The notes: generated by a model from the sequence alone, not told the origin. A DNA stretch of 64,000 nucleotides from Caprella mutica (GCA_947561585.1 CANNZV010000866.1:62001-126000); one strand, 5' to 3'; positions 10,664 through 23,618 are shown, numbered from the stretch's first letter. Program-made: numbers and translations.

Positions 10664-12330
10664 TAACTCAGTAAAGTTAGGCAACAAATTAGCCACCGTG
10701 AGTTCAGCGCATCAAACTTAATTGCATTAATTGGACGACACAAATGGAAACAGGACACAGTTGATAATAAACAGCGAAGATTAAAATATCTATACTTCAG
10801 GTCTGTGAATTATCTTTGTTTATTTTTAACTTGGATCTTGAACTAAACATATTGTGTTATCCCAAATTATGTATAATCTTCTATATATTCTTCATCATCA
10901 CCTGTATTCTTCATTATCCCTTATATATCTACTATCCCAATTATTCCTGATTATATCTTATATTCCAAACAATTCTTTACATTCCCTACATGTATCCTCT
11001 CTAGCTGTACCATAATATCCCCTGCTAGCCTACTATCCCCTTTAAATCTTTTTGATCCGATACCATTATCCTTTCTATCCCTTACTATCTCCTCCACCAT
11101 AACTCCCTTCTATCCCTTAATAGGTATTAATTCCTTTGCCCACTAATCTCTCTATCCCCTCTTTGTTTTTATCCCCCGTATTTGCTGCATCCCCGTATCC
11201 CTTCATCCCGCTTATCCCCCAGGGGTTAATCCCACACTAAAGTCACGGTGCCACAAATCGCTCATTCTGTTGACATTTTCTGTTTACTGACATTATTCCG
11301 TTTGCTGAGCAATGCCTTCTACACTAACCTCTTACGTGGCCTCACACAATCGAAATAATATTTTATATTTTAACAGTTAAATTGTTTTCGCATATAGATA
11401 TATTAGTTTTAATACTTAGATATTTATTTCTATATTGGATGTCAATAGCAGTGATAGATGATAGCATACTCCAATATTGGGGAAATTTTGCATTGATATT
11501 GGAAACATAGAATTGTGCATTTAATAATTAAGATAAAACTTCTATTTTAAAAAAGAAAAAGGAAAAATCTTTGACTTGGTATACGGTTTATAAAAACTAT
11601 ATAAAATGATAAAATAAAATAGGGAATATTATTACATAAATAAAAAGGTAATAAAATTATTTAATCTATATTTCTCTTTCATTTTTATAATGTAGATCAA
11701 CATAGGTATGAAATATGAACAGATATATTTAAATATTTTTATCATAATATATTTTTCATACATTTGCACTTACATTTCTTGATAGCAAAAGAATAGCATG
11801 CGAATATTTTTATTTCCATTACAGTAGGATGTTTTAGAGTCTTTTCCTGGATTCTCCTTTCACGTCTCAGAATAGAAGCTGACTATTCTCCTGCAAATGG
11901 AATTCTTCTTCCTTTCCTTTCACAACAAAAGAAGATAAAGGCAGAGAAAAAGGCGGAAGATGAATTATGACAATTAGCTTGGCAGTGTTATTAGACGCTA
12001 TCAAAATATTTTCAAAATGTAATACAAATTCAAATTTTAGGTTTTTTGAATTTGAATTTTTTTAAATTCAAACCCTGGACTAACCAATGAATTTTATGAC
12101 TAATTATCGTATGTTGGGTAAATACTTATTATTAGAGTTGTGACAGTATGCTTTTAATTCATAGATCTAAAGAATATCCTAGACGAAATGAAATGGTGTC
12201 GAATACTGTATACCGCTGGTGTAGAACCATTCAATATTCTTTAATTCTCTCCGTCTATAATATTTTTCGGGATCTATGATTTTAAAAGATTGTCAAAACC
12301 CTAGTTATTAAAGTATATTTGCTTTGAATC
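10664..12330. other. AT-rich interval with a pyrimidine-rich patch
   Basis: No gene or clear repeat array. About 10,880-11,230 is strongly C/T-biased on the plus strand, with irregular CTATCCC / TATCCCTT motifs, possibly a decayed minisatellite. The rest is unique AT-rich DNA. Confidence 0.35.
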
Positions 12331-12334
12331 CTAT

Positions 12335-12765
12335 ATTTATTTAATTATTTTATTATATAATTTTATATTATTTTATTATATAATTTTATCTTATTTTATT
12401 ATATAATTTTATCTTATTTTATTATAAAATTTTATTCTATTTATTATAAAAGTTCATCACATTTTATTAAATAATTTTATTATATAATTTCATCATATTT
12501 TGTTATATAATTTCATCATATTTTATTAAATAATTTAATTATATAATTTCAACATATTTTATTATATAATTTCATCATATTTTATTAAATAATTTTATTA
12601 TATAATTTCAACATATTTTATTATATAATTTCAACATATTTTATTATATAATTTCATCATATTTTATTAAATAATTTTATTATATAATTTCAACATATTT
12701 TATTATATACGTAATTTCATCATATTTTATTATATAATATGATTATATTTTATAATATCAATTAA
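12335..12765. repeat. AT-rich 22-23 bp tandem repeat
   Basis: Repeated units of TTTTATTATATAATTTCA followed by TCATA or ACATA, with TATTAAATAATT variants; about 18 copies. Almost pure A/T, so likely to melt easily. Confidence 0.8.
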
Positions 12766-12934
12766 TTATATGGCTTCTCTAATTCGAAAATTGCTGACTA
12801 TTTTTCTTTTGTCTGCGAAAAATTTTGACATTCCGTTTATTATTATTCTTTTCAATTAGCCAATAAATATCTAACCAACTGTAAAGATGGCTCAAAATAA
12901 TAGTGTTAATTATATAGTCCAGAAGATCTATAAT

Positions 12935-13511
12935 TGATACTAGATGACGTGCACTCATAGAGCCCATATACCGTCGCCACCGCTTATAAATGACCTTGAT
13001 CTTGACCTTTTGCCCGTTCGCTCCCAAAATCTAATCAAATGGTTCCTGAATAGTTACATATTTCCCCACTAAATTTCAGGCAATTTGGTTGAACACTTTT
13101 TGAGTTATAAATGACCTTGACCTTTGACCTGATCTCTCCCAAAATCTAATAAACTGATTCCTGGATAATGACAAATCGACCCTTCAAATTTCAAGCAATT
13201 TGGTAGAATACGTTTAGTGTTATTGAGTTATGAATGACCTTGACCTTGACCTTTTACTCGATCGCTCCAAAAATGTTACTAATGCTTCCTGGTCATTGAC
13301 CAATCGTCCATGCAATTTGGTTGAAGACTTTTTGAATTATAATTGACCTTGACCTTCACCGGATCGATCCCAAAATCTATCTGTACATTGGCTAATTATC
13401 CCATCAAATTTCAAGCAATTTGGTTGAACACTTTTAGAGTTTTGCGAATAACAAGATGATAAATAAATGAATAAGTGCCGCCTAAAATATGACCTTCCTC
13501 ATCTACGAAGG
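12935..13511 (-). repeat. Dispersed 'CAAGGTCA' family element, long copy
   Basis: Reverse complement of the family at 54-55 kb: it enters with TAGATGACGTGCACTCATAG / CCGTCGCCACCG and leaves with CAAGATGATAAATAAATGAA and ATCTACGAAGGTAAT. Internally there are about five 100-115 bp sub-repeats, each with the TGACCTTGACCTT block and an AATTTGGTTGAACACTTTT block. The number of sub-repeats differs between copies. Noncoding. Confidence 0.75.
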
Positions 13512-13619
13512 TAATACAGACATGAAATAAAAAATAGGGAATATTTTAATACACTTTTGATTGGATATCAAAATATATAAAGGACATTTTGCAATGGTAA
13601 ATTAAGATATGCATTTAGA

Positions 13620-13795
13620 GGCAATGTCTGTACTTCTACAATTAGAAGCAATGGTTTTACCTCTATATCGATAAATTACACCTCTATATTTAGAAGTTGA
13701 TTACCTTTACATTTAAAAGCTCTACCTCTACATTTAGAAGTTCCACTTCTACATTTAGAAGTTCCACCTCTACATTTAGAGGTTCCCTCTATCTC
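13620..13795. repeat. 21-bp tandem repeat, CTACATTTAGAAGTTCCAC core
   Basis: TCTACATTTAGAAG recurs at 13727, 13748 and 13769 with 21-bp spacing; more degenerate copies extend left to about 13,620. Confidence 0.7.
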
Positions 13796-14214
13796 ATTAC
13801 TTCTATCTCTCCTCTAAATCTTCTTTCTATCTCCAGTTGACAGTATCTCACTACAGAGCGTATAGAATTTATGTGACAGTAGCACTCAAATGGACTGTTA
13901 TCGTACGTCTGGTACTAACTGATGAGTCACTCTCTGCCAGCACTGAGTAGCAACAACCCAAATTGTTTACCATCAAATTGTTTATTTGGAGTTCAACTTC
14001 TATATGATTAGCAATGTGCAAAATAATAAATACTACTTTTTTATATCAAAATTTCAAATTCAGATTTTTTAATTGAATCTTTTTTCAGTTAAAACAAGTA
14101 TATTCCAAAAATAAAAAATATTATTTTCGATCATGATAATATATGTATATTTTCACCAATAAACTCGTTATATAGAACGATTTTAAATGTCAAATTATAC
14201 ATTTTTATATTTTA

Positions 14215-14336
14215 ATTAATATCCATGATACAAGTTGGTATCATGGATACCAACTAAAATGTCAAATAAAACACATTTTTCTTATATGATTGAAAACGTA
14301 GAACTGTGCGATAACTCAGAACCTACCCTGTAGCTA
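14215..14336. mobile_element. Fragment of the AACCTACCCT-terminated element family
   Basis: Contains the hairpin pair ATCCATGATAC / GTATCATGGATACC, then CTTATATGATTGAAAACGT and the end CTCAGAACCTACCCT. This resembles the right half of the element at 5.06-5.56 kb. The left boundary is unclear. Confidence 0.45.
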
Positions 14337-15040
14337 CTATTCAATTAAAAACAACCCCTTAAAACATGACATGGCAACTCTGCTCACAAACTAACCAATG
14401 CAGAAGTTTTAAGGACTTCCAAACCACTCTACCGAAAGTTACTCAAAGAGAAGAATCAACATTGGAAATAAACGTTAGTCCTGTAGTTTTTTGTACAATA
14501 AAGTCATGTGGATAAATATATATAAATTTGATGTATCAGAGTTTTCCCATTGTTTATTTTTTTAATGAATTAATTGTAATTGTTTCTGCTTAATGATGTA
14601 GGTATATATCAAATTTGTACAAATCAGATAAGTTAAGTATTATGTTTGTATTTAAAAAAAATGAATGATAAGTTACCTATATGGAACTTTATTAAAATGG
14701 AAAATATATGTCAGAATCATATACATAATTAAATAGAAATATCAATGATGAACACATTTTACTTTATGTTTTAGAGTATTTTGGCTCTCATTAGTATAAC
14801 ATTTTAAATAGTTATAAAATAATAATTAATAATGTTGTATTGCAATAAATAATTCACTACAATAATAGAATTTCAGTTTACATGAATTTCAATTCTCATT
14901 AGACGGGTTAAAATATTAGGACTGAGTTCGAAAGACCTGATTTTTATCCAATTTACGAAATGAATTGAAAAATTTAAATTATTCATCCGGTTTAGGTATA
15001 TTTTACAATTTAAATAATTTAAATTTACGATTATTTGATG

Positions 15041-15400
15041 TTATAACCACGCAATTAAAGCCCAATTTGTCAAAATTTGAATATTTGAATTTAACAGTTC
15101 GGATAAATTCACTTTCGAAGGGAAAAATACGTACTCTCTTTTTCGCATCCAGTATTCGAATTCAATGAAACAAATGCACAGAATATAGAGGCCCTGAAAA
15201 ACCAATTGGCTTTCGTACATTCGAATTGGAGTCTTTGAAATATTGGACCACATGGCCCACAAATTAAGCCTATTCATGGGACTCTTTGGTTTCAAATTGG
15301 CCTCGGATGAAAAGAAGGAAGTCCAAAGGCCATCAACTTCTGATTCGGATATTCGAAATGATGTGTGGTTTTGACACTCGAATGGACACAAAAATGACAT
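15041..15400 (-). CDS. Hypothetical 119-codon open frame, not recognised
   Basis: An ATG-to-stop frame in non-repetitive sequence, with slightly higher GC than its surroundings between about 15,180 and 15,400. The product has no motif I can name. The last third is hydrophobic/Leu-Asn-rich and AT-driven. It could be chance, a decayed transposon frame, or a small exon. Listed because it is the longest frame in the window, apart from the K2P exon, that is not made of repeats. Confidence 0.12.
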   Translation of the reverse strand: MSFLCPFECQNHTSFRISESEVDGLWTSFFSSEANLKPKSPMNRLNLWAMWSNISKTPIRMYESQLVFQGLYILCICFIEFEYWMRKREYVFFPSKVNLSELLNSNIQILTNWALIAWL

Positions 15401-15819
15401 CAGCGTTCAAAGGCCAGCGTCAAAACAACTGCCAATTCAAAGGAATGTGAATGTATTGAATGAGATGGAGCGTTCTTAAGATACGAATATAGAATCCTAT
15501 ATACTTTTTAAAGTATGTTATTGTGGAATATATTCAATTGATTTATTGATAACTATCTAAAATATAATATTGTGATGCACAATACTAATGTTTGTAATAT
15601 TAGTATTATTGAAATATTTGATATCTGTTTAGGCTATTGCTTTCTTTAATAGTGAATGATTTAATATATTTCTCAAAAAAAATTCATTAGATATTAAAAT
15701 ATATATGTGAAGATATTATATTAATTAAACAGGATTTAAAGACAAGGAATTTTGATGTAAAAATCAGTCAGAAAATCGCTTTATAAACAGAATCATACTC
15801 ACTCATCATTCTCCCTGGT

Positions 15820-16132
15820 GGGTATGACTCATTACTCACTCTAGTGAGTATGACTCACTCTAGTGAGTATGACTCACTCTAGTGAGTATGACTCACTCTA
15901 GTGAGTATGACTCACTCTCACACTAGTGAGTATGACTCACTTTCACACTGGTGAGTATGACTCATTACTCACTCTAGTGAGTATGACTCACTCTCACACT
16001 AGTGAGTATGACTCACTCTCACCCTCGTGAGTATGACTCACTCTCACCCTCGTGAGTATGACTCACTCTCACACTGGTGAGTATGACTCATTACTCACTC
16101 TAGTGAGTATGACTCACTCTCACCCTCGTCTC
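15820..16132. repeat. Palindromic minisatellite, ACTCACTCTAGTGAGT core
   Basis: About 13 units of GACTCACTCTAGTGAGTAT (19 bp) or an insertion form with CTCACAC / CTCACCCTCG (about 26 bp). ACTCAC and GTGAGT in every unit are mutual inverses, so each unit can form a small hairpin and the array can fold on itself in many registers. Confidence 0.85.
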
Positions 16133-17640
16133 ATTTCACTCTCTCTTTAGTATCCCTATCAAAAAAACATCCCCCGAAATATCCCAATATCTGTGAGTGG
16201 TAATATTCCAAGTGGTTCCAGGTTTGACTTGGAATAGAAAAAGAGATTTTATGACGTCATAAGGGTGCTGTCGATGCAACAATGGGTTGATAGAATTATT
16301 TGAATTACCCACCAGGGAGTTATTTACTTATTTGCATATAAAATGAATCGGAATAAGCAACATTGTAACACAAAAATAAGGGTAACAATAGAAAAATGTT
16401 ATTATTTCTTTGGTTTTTTGGAAAATTTGGTCTCAAGAACAATGATAGAAAAAGTTGAAATTATTACAACTAAAATGTGTAGTTTATTTATAAAAAGCGG
16501 ATAGCAACACTAACCGTTGTAAAATTATACTTATAACATTAGTAATTATGATATGTTTTGACTAGCGGATACAACAAACTCACGAACGGTCATTTATGTT
16601 GGGAGGTCCTTTACAATAATTCTGAGACCGAAATTTCCGCCCGCCGTAATTTTCTACTGTTTAAATACAAATTATTAATGTTCTTCCTAAACATACTATC
16701 TATAATTTTGCTAACTAACAATAAATAATTTGTATGAGAAATTACTTATAATCTTCAGTTGCGTAAAAAGTTATGTTTTTTTATTAAGATTAGAAATTAT
16801 CCTAAAATAATTTTTATTATATGGAGATAAATATTATAATAATAAAGTATCTACCAATAATAGTTTATGATATATAAATGTTTGAAAAAAGCAGTCAAAT
16901 TGACTGCTAGGTGATTCTAGAGCTGATGTTCTTCTTGATAATTTGTAAAATATTTTATTGAAAAAATCACCATCAGTTTTATTAAAGATGAAAAAACAAT
17001 AATTATTTAGAATATGCTTATTTTTTTTAAATTAACGAATAGTATATTTCAAATCTGTATCATTCAATTGTTTTAAATATTTATGCACACAGTAATTGCA
17101 TTTAGTGAGATGTATAAGTTGAACATTTATTATTAATAGTTTGGAAATATTTCATTGGTTGACTTTTAATAAAGAAATTAGAGAATAATTCTATTTCTGA
17201 ATTACCATCCAATAATATTATCGTTTACTCTGATAGGAACTTAAATGAATACTTCTAATGTAAACTAACTTCTTTACTTTTAATGATTTAATTTTTAAAA
17301 AATGATTACCTACAATATACAAACGATAGAATCATAACTAAAATCCCATATTTAGTACATTTAAATATTACAAACTTGAACTTTTCCTAATCAAACAAGC
17401 AATTCAAACTATAATGATTACCATTTCCCATTTATTCTAACTAACACCAACTAACCAATTGCTATAGAAATAGAGAGAAGTGCAATAGCGTGTATTTACT
17501 ATAATGAAATCAAGCGGGGAAAATAGCCAATAGCCTCAGTGTAATAACAGTGAACGTTAAGGGACTTGGGGAAAAGTCTACGGAACTTTACTCTTAAGAC
17601 GCAATGGAAAACTTGGAGAAATTGAAGCCACACAAAGGCC
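16133..17640. other. AT-rich interval with a dispersed motif
   Basis: Unique AT-rich sequence. A copy of AGTCAAATTGACTGC followed by TTCTAGAG (about 16,880-16,923) matches the one near 1.81 kb. No gene signal. Confidence 0.3.
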
Positions 17641-17644
17641 ATTT

Positions 17645-19131
17645 GAAGTACAGTGTTAGACAATTAAAGTACAGCTTCAGGCAGTTAAAGTACAGCTTCA
17701 GGCAATTAAAGTTCAGCTTTAGACAATTAAAGTACAGCTTCAGGCAATTAAAGTACAGTTTCAGGCAATTAAAGTACAGTTTCAGGTAATTAAAGTTCAG
17801 CTTTAGGCAATTAAAGTACAGCTTCAGGCAGTTAAAGTACAGCTTCAGGCAATTAAAGTACAGTTTCAGGTAATTAAAGTACAGCTTCAGGCAATTAATG
17901 TACAGCGTTAGGCAATTAAAGTACAGCTTCAGGCAGTTAAAGTACAGCTTCAGACAGTTAAAGTACAGCTTCAGGTAATTAAAGTACAGCTTCAGGCAAT
18001 TAAAGTACAGCTTCAGGCAGTTAAAGTACAGCTTCAGGCAGTTAAAGTACAGCTTCAGGCAATTAAAGTACAGCTTCAGGCAGTTAAAGTACAGCTTCAG
18101 GCAATTAAAGTACAGCTTCAGGTGATTAAAGTACAGCTTCAGGTAATTAAAGTGCAGCTTTAGACAATTAAAGTACAGCTTCAGGTAATTAAAGTACAGC
18201 TTCAGGCAGTTAAAGTACAGCTTCAGGTAATTAAAGTACAGCTTCAGGCAGTTAAAGTACAGCTTCAGGTAATTAAAGTACAGCTTCAGGCAATTAAAGT
18301 ACAGCTTCAGCCAATTAAAGTACAGCTTCAGGCAGTTAAAGTACAGCTTCAGGCAGTTAAAGTACAGCTTCAGGCAATTAAAGTACAGCTTCAGGCAGTT
18401 AAAGTACAGCTTCAGGCAGTTAAAGTACAGCTTCAGGCAATTAAAGTAAAGCTTCAGGCAGTTAAAGTACAGCTTCAGGCAATTAATGTACAGCGTTAGG
18501 AAATTAAAGTACAGCTTTAGACAATTAAAGTACAGCTTCAGGTAATTAAAGTACAGCTTCAGGCAGTTAAAGTACAGCTTCAGGTAATTAAAGTACAGCT
18601 TCAGGCAGTTAAAGTACAGTTTCAGGTAATTAAAGTACAGCTTCAGGCAATTAATGTACAGCGTTAGGCAATTAAAGTACAGCTTCAGGCAGTTAAAGTA
18701 CAGCTTCAGACAGTTAAAGTACAGCTTCAGGTAATTAAAGTACAGCTTCAGGCAATTAAAGTACAGCTTCAGGCAGTTAAAGTACAGCTTCAGGCAGTTA
18801 AAGTACAGCTTCAGGCAATTAAAGTACAGCTTCAGGCAGTTAAAGTACAGCTTCAGGCAATTAATGTACAGCGTTAGGAAATTAAAGTACAGCTTCAGGC
18901 AGTTAAAGTACAGCTTCAGGCAATTAAAGTACAGCTTCAGGTGATTAAAGTACAGCTTCAGGTAATTAAAGTACAGCTTTAGACAATTAAAGTACAGCTT
19001 CAGGTAATTAAAGTACAGCTTCAGGCAGTTAAAGTACAGCTTCAGGTAATTAAAGTACAGCTTCAGGCAGTTAAAGTACAGCTTCAGGTAATTAAAGTAC
19101 AGCTTCAGGCAATTAAAGTACAGCTTCAGCC
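17645..19131. repeat. 21-bp minisatellite, about 70 copies (AATTAAAGTACAGCTTCAGG core)
   Basis: Unit AATTAAAGTACAGCTTCAGG plus one base, with binary variants CAATT/CAGTT/TAATT at one position and occasional CTTTAGACA or GCGTTAGG units. The rare GTACAGCGTTAGG variant recurs (about 17,900, 18,490, 18,660, 18,870) with similar neighbours, showing block duplications. Stop codons (TAA) occur in each unit in some frames, so it is not coding. Confidence 0.95.
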
Positions 19132-19618
19132 ATTTAAAGGTTCACTGCAGTCATTTAAAGGTTCACTGCAGTCATTTAAAGGTTTACTACAGTCATTTAA
19201 AGGTTCACTGCAGTCATTTAAAGGTTCACTGCAGTCATTTAAAGGTTCACTGCAGTCATTTAAAGGTTCACTGCAGTCATTTAAAGGTTCACTGCAGTCA
19301 TTTAAAGGTTCACTGCAGTCATTTAAAGGTTCACTGCAGTCATTTAAAGGTTCACTGCAGTCATTTAAAGGTTCACTGCAGTCATTTATAGGTTCACTGC
19401 AGTCATTTATAGGTTCACTGCAGTCATTTAAAGGTTCACTGCAGTCATTTAAAGGTTCACTGCAGTCATTTAAAGGTTCACTGCAGTCATTTAAAGGTTC
19501 ACTGCAGTCATATAAAGGTTCACTGCAGTCATTTGAAGGTTCACTGCAGTCATTTAAAGGTTCAATGCAGTCATTTAAAGGTTCACTGCAGTCATTCAAA
19601 GGTTCACTGCAGTCATTT
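19132..19618. repeat. Second 21-bp minisatellite, about 23 copies (CATTTAAAGGTTCACTGCAG core)
   Basis: Highly uniform units with a PstI-type CTGCAG in each. It abuts the preceding 21-bp array without spacer at about 19,131. The minus strand is open for 157 codons (repeat NDCSEPL), an artefact of the 3n unit. Confidence 0.95.
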
Positions 19619-20125
19619 AATTAAGTTACAATATTTATTATTTTCAATATTCACTCTTCCTATCAAAATATTTCCATCTAATAATAAGTTTTTAATATTT
19701 TCTCACCAACTTTAAATTATTTTCGAAGCACCTGACGTTCATCTTTTCTAAAATATTTTAAGCTAAACTTAATAAGAATCGCTTTTTATAGTTTCAGATT
19801 TTCTAAAGTTAGAATTCTGTTCAACTCCCAAAGAACTTTGTAAAATGTTACAAATTTTCACATCATTTCTAATCGACGGAAAAATAAATTAGTTTTCAGA
19901 ACATGAAAATGATATTATGGAGATATTAGCCAATTACCTTGAAATTTGATTTTAAATTATTAGTTTAATTAAATTATTACTAATTATTACAGTATTGCAA
20001 TATAAAAGGCATAATGTATAGTTTTAATAATAATTAGATTATTTCTTATTGAAATAAAGATATGGATATTTACTGCATTACTGTATGAGTGAAATACAAA
20101 AAATTATATCACATATGTACATTGT
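19619..20125. other. AT-rich spacer
   Basis: Unique AT-rich DNA between arrays; no gene or repeat signal seen. Confidence 0.3.
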
Positions 20126-20129
20126 ACCA

Positions 20130-21125
20130 TGGAGGTGTCCCCTTTTTACACCTCTATTCTTAACATCTACAGGCATTGCATCTATTCTAATCATATACAG
20201 GCATCCCCTCTAAATGCCTCTATTCTTAACATCTACATTCTACAGGCATTGCCTTTATATGCATCTATTCCTAAAATGTACCGGCATCCCCTCTATATGC
20301 CTCTATTCTTAACATCTACAGTCATTGCCTCTATATACCTCTATTATCAACATCTACAGGCATCCCCTCTATATGCCTCTGTTCCTAACATCTACAGGCA
20401 TCCCCTCTAAAGGCCTCTATTCCTAACATCTACAGGCATCCCCTCTATATGCCTCTATTCTTAACATATACAGGCATCCCCTCTATATGCCTCTATTCTT
20501 AACATCTACAGTCATTGCCTCTATATACCTCTATTCCTAACATCTACGGGCATCCCCTCTATATGCCTCTATTCTTAACATCTACAGGCATCTTCTCTAA
20601 ATGCCTCTATTCTTAACATCTACAGTCATTGCCTCTATATACCTCTATTATCAACATCTACAGGCATCCCCTCTATATGCCTCTATTCCTAACATCTACA
20701 GGCATCCCCTCTAAAGGCCTCTATTCCTAACATCTACAGGCATCCCCTCTATATGCCTCTATTCTTAACATATACAGGCATCCCCTCTATATGCCTCTAT
20801 TCTTAACATCTACAGTCTTTGCCTCTATATTCCTCTATTCCTAACATCTACGGGCATCCCCTCTCATGCCTCTATTCCTAACATCTACAGTCATTCCCTC
20901 TATATGCCTCTATTCCTAACATCTACAGGCATCCCCTCTATATGCCTCTATTCTTAACATCTACAGGCATCCCATCTAAATGCCTCTATTCTTAACATCT
21001 ACAGTAATTGTCTCTAGATGCCTCTATTCCTAACATCTACAATCATTGCCTCTATATGCCTCTATTCTCAACATCTACAGGCATCCCCTCTATACGCTTC
21101 TATTCTTAACATCTAAAGACATCGC
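20130..21125. repeat. 38-bp minisatellite, about 26 copies
   Basis: Unit built from CCTCTATTCTTAACATCTAC and AGGCATCCCCTCTATATG. Blocks of eight units are duplicated: the rare form CTATATACCTCTATTATCAA occurs at 20,331 and 20,635, exactly 304 bp (8 x 38) apart, with matching neighbours. Confidence 0.92.
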
Positions 21126-22655
21126 CTCTATAACATATTTCCTCTAAGTTATTTTCTCTTAAAAGTTTAATGACGCTACAGATGACAAGATAAATTGTCC
21201 CTCTAAAATCTAGAGCGTGATATAATGTGTTATGTGAGTTTATACGTACGTACAGACTCTTCAAATGACATCGGTGATGTATTGTAAAAAAGAAATTATT
21301 AAAACTACACATTACTGCAGAAAAAGAGTGCTAAAAGCCTACCATTTGTTATGAAAAAGTAAATGAAATAATGGGAGTAAATTCCGTAGTTTTAAAAATT
21401 TAAAAATTACAATGAATTTCAAAGATAATAAGAACAAAATATTTAATTTATATTTTAATTTAACTAAATTCATTTAGCGTTTCAATCATTGCATTTAACG
21501 AAAAAAAATTTATTGTAGTTAATTGATTAATTTACCACTTATATTATATTACATTTATACAATTGATTAAAAGTATTTCAATTCGTTTAACCATATTATG
21601 TTAATTGTCATTATTTAAACCTTGGTAAGAAAAACAATAATAATTCAGAAAAAAAGGAATTCAATTTCCATTATTAATATATTGTCCTAATATATTGTAT
21701 TAATATAAACAAAAAATCAATCAATTTTCTCTAGACTGACAGTTTTCCATTTTTTAAAAGGAGTTGCCGAACAAAATTGATAACTTCCTTTTTGTACTCA
21801 AACACATTTCTCCAAATTGTCAATATTTTATAAAAAGAATAATTATGTGAATATTCTAAAAACCTAGAAATAAATCTGTTTTAACTGTACCTTCAATAGT
21901 TGTTGAAATGTACGAATTTAAAGTTGGGTAGACTTTTTTGAGGGTCACCGAATGTACTGATTGTAAAATGTATATTGAAGGATGAAAATAAAGTGAGACC
22001 AACACAAAATATTTTTTTTTTGTAACTGATTATTGTACACAGAAAATAGGATTAACATGTAATTAATAAACTGTCACAAATAATGCAGCAATAACATTAT
22101 ATACGAATTAATTATTTAAGTTAACGTATATACCACAAAATTGAACCAATAATTATGTTGAATATTGTAAAGTTATTTATACACTTATATGTTAAATCAT
22201 CTATATGTAGTTTCATCTGGACTTATGAGATAAATTTATTAACCTTTTAAAACAATCAATTTTTGTCGTCAAAAAGTGACGTGCGGCGACTGTGTTTTCG
22301 GCAAATGTGTTACTAGGCTATAGCAAGACATCTACAAGAAAATAATACTCTGAAAATAAAGTTAATGTTTGCAACGTTCAAGTCAGTCTCTGAATTGAAC
22401 TCAATGGAGAATTAATGTCGATATTTAAAAATTACAATTGTGAAAAAAGTACCAACAAATACCAAGAACTTGATAATTTGCCAAGAATATTGGCACAAAA
22501 TACCACATAATTGCGACGTAGAGAAATAGACCTGTAGCTGTTAAACTCTATAAATGATAAGCTCAAAATATTGAAGTAAAATATAATGATCTTTTTTTGT
22601 AAAAATATTTTTTTCCACATTTAGGAATAAAAGAATTGCATTCATTTCTGTTTAG
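21126..22655. other. AT-rich interval, no gene seen
   Basis: Unique, about 70% or more A/T by eye. Short frames occur, but none has a recognisable domain. No array. Confidence 0.3.
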
Positions 22656-22660
22656 TCACC

Positions 22661-23258
22661 AGCACCTCATACCCACCGTATACCAACCTCATTCCAACCA
22701 CATACCCACCACATACCCACCTCATACCCATCTCATACCCACCTCATACCCACCTCATACCCACCTCATACCCACCTCATACCCACCTCATACCCACCTC
22801 AAACCCACCTCATACCCACCTCATACCCATTTCATACCCACCTCATACCCACCTCATACCCATCTCATACCCACCTCATACCCACCTCATACCCACCTCA
22901 TACCCACCTCAAACCCACCTCATACCCACCTCATACCCACCTCATACCCATCTCATACCCACCTCATACCCACCTCATACCCACCTCATACCCACCTCAA
23001 ACCCACCTCATACCCACCTCATACCCACCTCAAACCCACCTCATACCCACCTCAAACCCACCTCATACCCACCTCATACCCACCTCATACCCACCTCATA
23101 CCCACCTCATACCCACCTCATACCCACCTCATACCCACCTCAAACCCACCTCATACCCACCTCATACCCACCTCATACCCATCTCATACCCACCTCATAC
23201 CCACCTTATACCCACCTCATACCCACCTCATACCCACCTCATACCCACCTCATACCAC
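22661..23258. repeat. 11-bp minisatellite, about 54 copies (CCTCATACCCA)
   Basis: CCTCATACCCA repeated with AAACC, TCTCAT and TTTCAT variants. The variants recur in similar order (for example about 22,800-22,910 and 22,900-23,050), indicating block duplication. The 225-codon plus frame (YPPHTHLIPTS period) is a by-product of 3 x 11 bp. One strand is G-poor and the other C-poor. Confidence 0.95.
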
Positions 23259-23344
23259 CCTATCAATAGCTCCCAGACATGAGTGTCCTATAATTCATCA
23301 CAATGGTCTATAAATTGGCAATCGATTAGTGGAGAGATGAGGTA

Positions 23345-23618
23345 TTACTGGTAAGAGGTATTATTGGTAAGAGAGGTATTATTGGTAAGAGAGGTATTAT
23401 TGGTAAGAGAGGTATTATTGGTAAGAGAGGTATTATTAGTAAGAGAGGTATTATTGGTAAGAGAGGTATTATTGGTAAGAGAGGTATTATTGGTAAGAGA
23501 GGTATTATTGGTAAGAGAGGTATTATTGGTAAGAGAGGTATTATCGGTAAGAGAGGTATTATTGGTAAGAGAGGTATTACTGGTAAGAGAGGTATTATTG
23601 GTAAGAGAGGTATTATTG
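23345..23618. repeat. 18-bp minisatellite, about 15 copies (GTAAGAGAGGTATTATTG)
   Basis: Almost identical 18-bp units; few variants (ATTAG, ATCGG, ACTGG). Each unit contains GGTAAGAG, which resembles a splice donor, but there is no gene context. Confidence 0.93.

Larger units (their letters stand above)
13800..15795. other. AT-rich interval, one unrecognised minus-strand open frame
   Basis: Contains the end of a dispersed element near 14.22-14.34 kb (listed) and an unrecognised frame at 15,041-15,400 (listed). The rest is unique AT-rich sequence with no repeat array. Confidence 0.3.

Noticed and set aside
19126..19599. NDCSEPL heptad repeat protein on the minus strand
   Set aside because: By-product of the 21-bp array.
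22636..23313. YPPHTHLIPTS repeat protein (225 codons)
   Set aside because: Translation of an 11-bp array (33 bp per 11 residues); no signal peptide logic or splice structure, and array variants are not codon-biased.
23345..23618. Multiple splice donors (GGTAAGAG)
   Set aside because: They are one word of an 18-bp array; no exons or acceptors nearby.
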